Below are positions 57,500-64,000 of a DNA stretch of 64,000 bases, one piece after another. A model generated the notes under the pieces. That model ran no database searches and was not told the DNA's origin. It saw only the letters and a list, made by a program, of their open reading frames with translations. Within the stretch, counting starts at the first letter, position 1. Each line of letters starts with the position of its first letter. The position numbers and the translations under genes are program-made. The DNA is from Beggiatoa alba B18LD (GTDB lineage Bacteria > Pseudomonadota > Gammaproteobacteria > Beggiatoales > Beggiatoaceae): positions 3,759,062 to 3,823,061 of the forward strand of contig NZ_JH600070.1 in the NCBI RefSeq assembly GCF_000245015.1, read 5' to 3'.

Positions 57500-59536
57500 T
57501 TAAAAAGTGTATGTTGCTGTTAATTTAAAGTTTCGCCCTGGTTCAAGGTCATCAAGTCGCTGTCCACGAGCAATACCTGATGAAGACGCATGAGAGGTAT
57601 AAACTTCATCGAATAAATTATCGACACCAAACGTTAAAACTAACCCTTTCAAACTTTGTTGCAACTGCCAACGAGCTGAGATGTTGTGCACATCATAGGA
57701 TTTTTTATCACTACTATCTAAGGTATAACCATCTTCGGGACGTACAAACATGGAATCCCACGCAAATTTTAATCCTAAGGTTGGTACTTCATAATTTAGT
57801 TCTAAACTGATACTGTCACCCACTTCATTATCTAAGGGCTGTTTATTTAAACTATCGTCAGGGTCAAAGGTTGTAATTTCAGAATCAGAACGGGCATAAC
57901 TGGCTAAAACGCCAAAGTCTCCAATATCATAATTAACGCTAAATTCAAAACCATTAATTTCCACATCGCCAATATTGGCATCATAAGCAAGACTACTACC
58001 CTCATAAATCACAGTCATGTAGTCTTTAATATCTGTTCTAAATACAGTTAAATTTGCCGCAAATCTATCTGCACCTAAAAACCGCTTTTCTTGAAATAAC
58101 AAACTAATTTGATTATTACGCGCCGTTTCAGGGCGTAAATCTGTATTCAACACAGAATAGTCAGAAACTCCTGTAAAAATCTCGCTTAACTCAGGGCCTT
58201 TAAAACTTTCTGTCGTGCTTACACGCACTGTAAATGCTGTTGAAAGCGGATATTCTGCCGCTAATGCAGTAGAAAACTCATCCCAATCCTGCTTTTCACC
58301 CCGCGCAATATCACGCGAATAATAATCGTAACGAAGCCCTGGTGTGATTGCTAAACCATTACTAAACTCAACCCTGTCCTCAATATAAGCGGCATACGAT
58401 TTTGCTTCTTCCTGTGCAAAAACATTTGTAGCAGGATTGCCCGTTGCTTGTGCAACACGACTATAATCTGATGATTGTTGACGATATTCAGTACCATACG
58501 TTAACTGCTGTTTTAACGACTCCGTATTAATCACTGTTTGCGCTAATAAATTAATCCCCTTCGTTTTTGCAAGACCACTAATTACCGCATTACGTAAACT
58601 TGCATCTTCAGAACGCCATAAATCCAACTCGTTATAATAAGCTGTCGTCTTTAAATACAAAGTATTACCAATATCTAACTCATGATTAAGCGTATAAGTA
58701 TTACGACTGAATTCCGTTGGAAAAACCGCTTGCTTTGTAAAACCAACATTAGCACTTGTACCAAAGTTAGGACGTGGTGAATAAAGCCCCTCATCCTCAT
58801 ATCGGTCTGCGCTAAACTCCAAACGTTGATAATCAGTTAAGTCATAACCCACTTTAAATAAAATATCGCCAATCGTGCCATCATTCCCCATCATGGTATC
58901 GCCATTTCCATCTTTAGGATTATCACGATTCACATTATAGCCATAGACCAAAGCATCCAACTTGTCATACTTTCCATAGCCTGTTAAAGAAAAACCTAAC
59001 GATTTATTAGACGCATAAGACCCCTGCACCCGCGCTCCAACCGTCTGCCCTGCCTGTAATAAATCCTGAGCATCTTTTGTTTCAAAACGCACAGAACCAC
59101 CCAAACCATTATTAATAACCGATGTAGCCCCCACATCAATTTCAACCGCTTTTAAAATATCCGCATTAAGTAATAAATTCCCCACATGATGAAACATATT
59201 AATCGCTTGTGGCGCACCATCTAAACGAATATCTAAATCAGTTTCATCAATACCGCGAATATTAATACGCTGATTCACCGAATGAGAACCACCAATATCT
59301 ACACCTGGAATATTACGCATTAAATCACTCAAATGATCTGCTTGCTTCATCGCAATACTATCATCTGCTAAATGCTGCGAACTACTTTGAACACTAGTAC
59401 TCCAAACATCCACCGTCGCTAACTCCACATCCGAATTAACAACTGCTAATTCAATATTGTCATCAGAAAACCCCACACTCGTAACACTGGTACATAAAAG
59501 TAATGGCAACATTTTATGCTTTGAAAATAACATCAC
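57500..59536 (-). CDS. TonB-dependent outer-membrane receptor, iron uptake
   Basis: 678 residues. Signal peptide about 1-23. The plug domain (about 45-165) has the DLMRNIPGVDIGG and RINIRGIDETDLDIRLDGAPQ motifs, then a 22-strand barrel ending in an aromatic residue (YTF). It imports a siderophore, haem or similar ligand using TonB energy. A perfect Fur box upstream (59611-59631) supports an iron role. The ligand cannot be inferred. Confidence 0.9.
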   Translation of the reverse strand: MMLFSKHKMLPLLLCTSVTSVGFSDDNIELAVVNSDVELATVDVWSTSVQSSSQHLADDSIAMKQADHLSDLMRNIPGVDIGGSHSVNQRINIRGIDETDLDIRLDGAPQAINMFHHVGNLLLNADILKAVEIDVGATSVINNGLGGSVRFETKDAQDLLQAGQTVGARVQGSYASNKSLGFSLTGYGKYDKLDALVYGYNVNRDNPKDGNGDTMMGNDGTIGDILFKVGYDLTDYQRLEFSADRYEDEGLYSPRPNFGTSANVGFTKQAVFPTEFSRNTYTLNHELDIGNTLYLKTTAYYNELDLWRSEDASLRNAVISGLAKTKGINLLAQTVINTESLKQQLTYGTEYRQQSSDYSRVAQATGNPATNVFAQEEAKSYAAYIEDRVEFSNGLAITPGLRYDYYSRDIARGEKQDWDEFSTALAAEYPLSTAFTVRVSTTESFKGPELSEIFTGVSDYSVLNTDLRPETARNNQISLLFQEKRFLGADRFAANLTVFRTDIKDYMTVIYEGSSLAYDANIGDVEINGFEFSVNYDIGDFGVLASYARSDSEITTFDPDDSLNKQPLDNEVGDSISLELNYEVPTLGLKFAWDSMFVRPEDGYTLDSSDKKSYDVHNISARWQLQQSLKGLVLTFGVDNLFDEVYTSHASSSGIARGQRLDDLEPGRNFKLTATYTF

Positions 59537-59610
59537 AATATCTCACTTTGATTTTGTTAAATAAATACAATGAATTAAAAATAAAAAATCACACTTAATC
59601 TTATAAAGAT

Positions 59611-59631
59611 AAATGATAATGATTATCATTT
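59611..59631. promoter_or_regulatory. Fur box
   Basis: AAATGATAAT-G-ATTATCATTT is a perfect 21-bp palindrome matching the Fur consensus (GATAATGATWATCATTATC) closely. It lies 75 bp upstream of the TonB-dependent receptor and predicts iron-repressed control of the receptor and the PepSY gene. Confidence 0.85.
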
Positions 59632-59782
59632 AAAAATGGAAGCCATAAAAATGAATAATACTTTAATCACTCCAATCAAAACCCCTGCTTTTTTAGATTG
59701 AATACCACACCAAAAAACGGCATATTTTTCTAAAATTAGACTGAACTATTTCATTAACCTACCAAAAAAGAGAGAAAACACC

Positions 59783-60556
59783 ATGCTAGGCGCGATAACA
59801 GGCGATATCATCGGCTCAGTGTACGAATGGAACAACATCAAAACAACCGATTTTCCCCTTTTCAATCAAAATAACAAATTCACCGACGATAGCGTATTAA
59901 CCATTGCACTTGCCGAAACTATCCTGCAACAAAGTGATTACGCCGAAACCATGAAAGCCTATTACCACCGCTACCCAAAAGCAGGTTTCGGCGCGAGTTT
60001 TATCCAATGGGCAAACCAAACCAACAGTCAACCCTATAACAGCTGGGGTAATGGTGCTGCCATGCGCATCAGCCCAGTTGCCTATTACTTTGATTCTCTA
60101 GAAGAAATCCAAAAAAAAGCCACTACATACACCAATATCACCCACAACCACCCCGAAGGCATTAAAGGCGCGTTAGCAACTGCCTCCGCTATTTATCTTG
60201 CTCGCACACACCACAGCAAAACAGAAATAAAAAACTACATTACCCAAACATTTCACTACGACCTTAATCGCACCTGCGACGAAATCCGCCCAACTTATAC
60301 TTTTGATGTCTCTTGTCAAGGCTCTGTCCCACAAGCCATTATTGCCTTTTTAGAATCCACTGATTTTGAAAACGCCATTCGTCTTGCGGTCTCTTTAGGC
60401 GGTGACAGTGACACTATCGCCTGCATCACAGGTAGTATTGCCGAAGCCTTCTATGCGGGTGTTCCCGAACCTATCGCGCAACAAGCCCTGAATTTTTTAG
60501 ATGACCCATTACGAACAACCGTTCAACAATTCAGAGAAAAATACATACACTTTTAA
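59783..60556 (+). CDS. ADP-ribosylglycohydrolase (DraG-like)
   Basis: 257 residues. The opening MLGAITGDIIGSVYE and TDDSVLTIALAE hold the first metal-binding acids, and GGDSDTIACITGSIAEA the second, as in dimagnesium ADP-ribosyl hydrolases. The family removes ADP-ribose from proteins (DraG acts on dinitrogenase reductase) or other substrates. No draT or nif gene is near. GAGAG precedes the ATG. Confidence 0.85.
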   Translation: MLGAITGDIIGSVYEWNNIKTTDFPLFNQNNKFTDDSVLTIALAETILQQSDYAETMKAYYHRYPKAGFGASFIQWANQTNSQPYNSWGNGAAMRISPVAYYFDSLEEIQKKATTYTNITHNHPEGIKGALATASAIYLARTHHSKTEIKNYITQTFHYDLNRTCDEIRPTYTFDVSCQGSVPQAIIAFLESTDFENAIRLAVSLGGDSDTIACITGSIAEAFYAGVPEPIAQQALNFLDDPLRTTVQQFREKYIHF

Positions 60557-60637
60557 AAATAAGGCAAAACAGCTTAAATCGATAAAAATTGACGACTTCG
60601 ATAAATCTAATTATCATAATCGTCTTTCCTACCTCTT

Positions 60638-60711
60638 GCGGGTGTAGTTCAATGGTAGAACTTCAGCTTCCCAAGCTGATAGCGTGGGTTCGATTCCCAT
60701 CACCCGCTCCA
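60638..60711 (+). tRNA. tRNA-Gly (anticodon CCC)
   Basis: Cloverleaf: acceptor GCGGGTG/CACCCGC (7 perfect pairs), D stem GTTC/GAAC, anticodon stem TCAGC/GCTGA around loop TTCCCAA (anticodon CCC, reads GGG), T arm with TTCGATT, and an encoded CCA end. Its 3' end is the probable attachment site of the adjacent integrative element. Confidence 0.95.
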
Positions 60712-60756
60712 TTTAAAAACAAGTAATTATGAACGAATCCCACACCGTTTATATGG

Positions 60757-61731
60757 TTACTTTATCCACATCTTTGCCAGTTTATCCAGTGCTTTTTGGC
60801 GTATTTCGCTTGACAAATGTGAATACCGCTGAACCATCGCTAGGGTTTTATGTCCTAATATCTCTGCAATCGTGATTGCATTCTCGCCATTCATTGCCAA
60901 GTAACTCGCCGCCGTATGTCTGAGGTCATGGAAACGGAAGTTTTCTATATTTGCTTGTTTTAATAAATTCTTCCATACACTGCTTGCTAAAAAATAGGGA
61001 TGTCCTGTTTTGCCTGTAAAAACATAAGGGCTAAGTTTTGGGAGTTCCTTAAGTTGTTCCAAAATTGTTGGAGATAGGTTTATAACTCTCATATCTCCGT
61101 TTTTCGTGGTATGTAGGATGACTAGGCGATTTGTAAAATCGATATCAGTCCATCGTAAATTAATAATTTCTCCCTTTCTCATGCCTGTTGTGAGCGCAAT
61201 TAAGATAATTGGGTAAAGATATTGAGTTGTCTTTGCTACGGTTAGTAATCGGTTAATTTCATCAGGGGATAGGTAGCGGAGACGCGATTGTTCTCTGTAC
61301 TTTTTGACGGCTTTCACGGGGTGTTTTTGCGCCCATTCAAGCACGTCTATTGCGTAGGTAAAAACAGGGCTGATTGCTTGAACGTAGCGATTAGCGGTAG
61401 GAGGTTTTTTTCCTAGTCTAAGCAGGGCATCACGAGCGCGGATAACATCGTGGGCAGTGCATTTTTTAACGGATAGGTGTCCTAGTGCTTTACGCCAGTA
61501 TTGGAGTTGTGGTTTTTGTAGCTTAATCGTTTTTGGGTTTTTGTGGTTCATTGCTTCATTGATGTAAAGGTCTATGAGTTGGGCAACGGTTTGTTGTTGG
61601 GTGTTTTCAGAGAATTCGACGGCTTCTTTTAGGGTTGTAAACGTTCTGCTGATGTTGTTTTGTTTGTCTCTAATGCGAACCGTCCAAACTGTGTAACCTT
61701 GTTTATTTTTGCGTTTAGTTATGCTTGCCAT
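60757..61731 (-). CDS. int: Tyrosine recombinase (integrase)
   Basis: 324 residues. Short N-terminal DNA-binding region, core-binding SAM-like domain (about 50-140) and catalytic domain (about 150-315). The catalytic set is complete: Arg185 (TGMRKGE), His268 and Arg271 (HDLRHTAAS), His294 (LGHKT) and Tyr303 (QRYSHLS). Its C-terminal end faces the tRNA-Gly gene 46 bp away, the usual placement for tRNA-targeting integrases. Confidence 0.93.
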   Translation of the reverse strand: MASITKRKNKQGYTVWTVRIRDKQNNISRTFTTLKEAVEFSENTQQQTVAQLIDLYINEAMNHKNPKTIKLQKPQLQYWRKALGHLSVKKCTAHDVIRARDALLRLGKKPPTANRYVQAISPVFTYAIDVLEWAQKHPVKAVKKYREQSRLRYLSPDEINRLLTVAKTTQYLYPIILIALTTGMRKGEIINLRWTDIDFTNRLVILHTTKNGDMRVINLSPTILEQLKELPKLSPYVFTGKTGHPYFLASSVWKNLLKQANIENFRFHDLRHTAASYLAMNGENAITIAEILGHKTLAMVQRYSHLSSEIRQKALDKLAKMWIK

Positions 61732-61824
61732 AATGTCGTTAATCGTGTTTTAGACTGTTGCAAAAAGGTAACAGTCGGTCATGGTAATTTTTTCTGAAAC
61801 GTGTAGCGATTTTTGCCGAAAGTT

Positions 61825-62032
61825 CACCATATTAACCATTTCAATAACTTAACCTAACATTGACCCACCATAGTCCACCATATTAACCATTTCAATAAGT
61901 TATCTCTCTTTTTATCTTAATAACCTAGAAGAACACAGTTTGTTTATGTCGTAAGTCCTTGGCTTGGTTAATATGGTGGACTATGGTGGGTCTATGGTGA
62001 ATCAAGTTATTGATTTGGTTAAAATGGTGGAC
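61825..62032. repeat. Iteron-like direct and inverted repeats, probable element origin
   Basis: Four copies of a unit of about 30 bp. Two direct copies share CACCATATTAACCATTTCAA (from 61825 and 61876, 51 bp apart). Two inverted copies contain GGTTAATATGGTGGAC (61966) and GGTTAAAATGGTGGAC (62017). 61862-61888 and 61966-61992 are perfect 27-bp inverted repeats. A core of TATGGTGRRY recurs at least five times. The position next to a P4-type primase fits a replication origin. Confidence 0.6.
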
Positions 62033-62102
62033 TTTTGCACTTTTTCTAAATTTGCGTGTGTCCCATTTTTTGGGTTTTTTTCGTGTTGTTTTCACGCAAC
62101 AA

Positions 62103-64000
62103 TTAGAACGGCTTAGGGTATTTCATATCGATAGGGGAAGGTGTCCGTTCTGCTTCACGACGAATGCTTAGGCAGTCGATGTAACTAGCATTCATGTCAC
62201 GCCAGCGTTTAACGTCGGTTAAGCCTAGTTGTGTGTTGCACAGTTCAACGAGGAGCGGGACCCAGCGATTAAGGGCTAGGGGTTTATTGCCTACGTCTTG
62301 GCAGTATTGGACGTATGAGGGGTATAGCCATTTGTCAGCATTGATAATTTGCCCATTGTCTGAGCGACTGACACCGACGGGCGTAGAGAAATGAAGGTCA
62401 TAAACGACCCGTTCTTCTAACCATGCGGCTATTGGATTCGTATTAATGAGGTTTTCACGTTCTACGTCGTGGAGGCTATGAACATTGTCGTGTGTATCAC
62501 GGACATAGGAGGCGACTTGTTCAGGGGTTAGGGCTAAGACCCAGTTGATTAAGCCCGCAATGTAGGGTTGAAATTCTTTTGTGAGGTCTCTGCGATCTTT
62601 TGAGGATATAAGCTGATTGAAGTAAACGGTGATACGACGGCGAGCAATACCGCTGGTGTAGTCTTTGGAGCTTATCGCCTCATTAGCGGCTATAACGACT
62701 AGCCCTGTTGCTTTAAAGCCCGCTGTTGCTTGTATGCCTTTTTGTTCGTAGCGGAGGGTGTCTTGTCCTGTTATTGCCTTGAGAACGCTAACATCGCCCG
62801 CGAAGTTTTGGGAGTCAGTTATTGTTATCAGCTTTTTACCGTAAAGGCAGGCAGTCTCGAATTGTCCTTTTTCTAGGAGTTTAAGTTCTGTTGAGTGGGT
62901 ATTTTGTTCACCAACAAGTAACTCGCAGAGTCTGATAAATGTGCCTTTACCGCTACCGCCTACGCCGATAATTTCAAGATAGCGTTGTAGTTCTACGCGG
63001 GAGGTGATTATCGCGTTCATGTAGGCGCGGAGTAGTTGGAGTTGGTCCTCATTACCACCAACGCAGAACGATAGCCAGTCGATGATAGGTTTGCAGGTGG
63101 CTTGTGGGCTGTAGTCGTAGGGGATTATCCACGTGGTGTAGTATTTTTTGTCGTGTTTAAACAGTTTCTTATCAGTTATCCGCAGGAGTCCGTTTTTGAA
63201 GGGGATAGTGTCGGGTATTTTGTTGAATTCGAAGACGGCTTTTTTTACCTTGAGAAACTTGGTCACGCCTGAGACGTAGCCCGCGCTGTAGCCGACATTG
63301 CCGACAACTTCATGGATGTATTTGTCGATAATATCTTCCGCGCGCAAGGCATGAATTTTTTGCCAGTGGTTGTCTTCATATATCATCCATTCTTCAATAA
63401 GCGCGTCAAATATCAGGTTGTTAATTCGTTTTGCCAGTAGATTGCCTAAGATGGATTGAGGCGGGAGAGTTTTTCTTGTCTTTATGACGGATTTGTCTTG
63501 TTGGGCTTGTTCATCGGGAACGGTCGGGGAATTATCGGGAACGGTCGGGGCAGAGGCATCAACTGTGTTCTTTTCCTTTAGCTCTAGCTTGTTGACTGAT
63601 TTAGCTAAAGCGTTGTGTATCGTACGTTGTCCGTAAGTGGTTTGTCCGTGTTTCTTGTCCCAGTCTGGACGGAATAGCCCTGATTGTCTGAATAGTCGGT
63701 CGATTTCAGTAGCGTTGTTTTGGGTGTAAAAAGCGAGTTTGAGGCATAGGGCGAAATCAGCTTCTGAGTGGCTAGGGTAGCCTGAGAAATCACCGTTAAA
63801 CAAGGCGTTAAATTTAACGTCGTTTTTGGTGAGGGTGAATATGTCGACTGCGGGAATGGGGTTTTTTACTGCGGGGATTTTGTCATTATTCGACACGTTT
63901 AGATCGTGCGCACTTTTCCCTTGTTCAACTGCGGACGTTGGGGGGGTTAAAGCGGGGGGGTTGTCTTCAGCGGGTTTAAAGTATTTTTCATAGACATAGT
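62103..64000 (-). CDS. P4-family primase/helicase (5' end beyond window)
   Basis: The frame is open from the stop at 62103 to the window edge, at least 631 residues. The GTG at 63896 is only an internal codon, because 34 in-frame codons without a stop precede it. Numbered from that GTG: an accessory domain at about 28-100 (SGYPSHSEADFALCLKLAF, DRLFRQSGLFRPDWDKKHG), a linker with two TVPD-type repeats, a D5-N-like region at about 150-270 and an SF3 helicase with Walker A GVGGSGKGT at 311-319. The domain before 28-100 in relatives is a primase, which should lie just outside the window. It would open and copy the element's origin. Confidence 0.88.
   Translation of the reverse strand, partial: YVYEKYFKPAEDNPPALTPPTSAVEQGKSAHDLNVSNNDKIPAVKNPIPAVDIFTLTKNDVKFNALFNGDFSGYPSHSEADFALCLKLAFYTQNNATEIDRLFRQSGLFRPDWDKKHGQTTYGQRTIHNALAKSVNKLELKEKNTVDASAPTVPDNSPTVPDEQAQQDKSVIKTRKTLPPQSILGNLLAKRINNLIFDALIEEWMIYEDNHWQKIHALRAEDIIDKYIHEVVGNVGYSAGYVSGVTKFLKVKKAVFEFNKIPDTIPFKNGLLRITDKKLFKHDKKYYTTWIIPYDYSPQATCKPIIDWLSFCVGGNEDQLQLLRAYMNAIITSRVELQRYLEIIGVGGSGKGTFIRLCELLVGEQNTHSTELKLLEKGQFETACLYGKKLITITDSQNFAGDVSVLKAITGQDTLRYEQKGIQATAGFKATGLVVIAANEAISSKDYTSGIARRRITVYFNQLISSKDRRDLTKEFQPYIAGLINWVLALTPEQVASYVRDTHDNVHSLHDVERENLINTNPIAAWLEERVVYDLHFSTPVGVSRSDNGQIINADKWLYPSYVQYCQDVGNKPLALNRWVPLLVELCNTQLGLTDVKRWRDMNASYIDCLSIRREAERTPSPIDMKYPKPF

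Larger units (their letters stand above)
60690..64000. mobile_element. Left part of a P4-like integrative element at tRNA-Gly
   Basis: From the tRNA 3' end rightwards the order is integrase, repeat-rich origin-like region, and P4-type primase/helicase, the same logic as satellite P4 and related islands. The left attachment core should lie within the tRNA T arm and acceptor end (about 60690-60711). The right end is outside the window. Confidence 0.7.

Noticed and set aside
59783..60556. DraG-like gene as cargo of the integrative element.
   Set aside because: It lies on the chromosomal side of the tRNA attachment site, outside the element.
61825..62032. Direct repeats considered as a short CRISPR.
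   Set aside because: Units occur in both orientations and overlap a symmetrical inverted repeat; the pattern fits origin iterons.
63896..63898. GTG as the start of the P4-type primase.
   Set aside because: The frame continues 34 codons upstream to the window edge without a stop, and relatives have a primase domain before this point.

Overview
The window looks like chromosome of a low-GC, sulfur-oxidising gammaproteobacterium, most likely a Beggiatoa-type member of the Thiotrichales. This is an inference from gene content: a SoxB thiosulfohydrolase, a gammaproteobacterial-order atpIBEFHAGDC operon, rpsF-rpsR-rplI-dnaB-alr, YigI- and DosC-like proteins, a large TPS-secreted haemagglutinin-like exoprotein, and dispersed palindromic repeats. 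No rRNA, CRISPR array or complete transposase gene is visible.

Layout. 1-5644: the tail of an Rpn-like gene, a livFGMH branched-chain amino acid ABC operon (minus), a GGCT-like gene, and a repeat-rich zone holding a 70-bp hairpin element and two copies of a larger palindromic repeat. 5645-10948: a 962-residue filamentous haemagglutinin-type protein (minus) and an AcoR-type sigma-54 activator (plus). 11018-18194: the nine-gene ATP synthase operon (minus), with a sigma-70-like promoter at 18306-18334. 18608-22872: hydrolase, metY and yejEB (minus). 23212-26355: an acyl-CoA ligase, a crotonase and a YigI thioesterase, a small acyl-CoA group. 26482-30877: a hybrid sensor protein whose kinase core is catalytically dead but whose second receiver and HPt domain are intact, next to a globin-coupled diguanylate cyclase. 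31032-37830: a membrane protein, grxD, dmeF, a coiled-coil protein, soxB, a small antitoxin-like ORF and a NhaD/ArsB-like antiporter. 38453-45743: a glycosyltransferase, an AsmA/YdbH-like protein, ribosomal genes without priB, dnaB and alr.

45744-46651 is a 900-bp gene-free stretch that I read as a cluster of small RNAs. Two near-identical modules, 124 bp apart, each carry two CCTCC (anti-Shine-Dalgarno) motifs and the same intrinsic terminator, with a degenerate third module after them. Two well-spaced sigma-70 promoters precede the cluster, and one has a palindrome in its spacer. This is the best candidate here for an undescribed system.

46652-53514: mdh (minus) and sucA-sucB-lpd (plus), so TCA-cycle genes flank the sRNA locus. 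53632-60556: a mini tail-collar protein, an HlyD-type adaptor, a Bacteroidetes-like methyltransferase beside another repeat copy, a Fur-boxed TonB receptor with a PepSY membrane protein (iron uptake), and a DraG-like hydrolase. 60638-64000: a tRNA-Gly(CCC) followed by a tyrosine integrase, an intergenic array of inverted and direct iteron-like repeats, and a P4-type primase/helicase that runs off the window. This is the left end of an integrative element with a probable replication origin.
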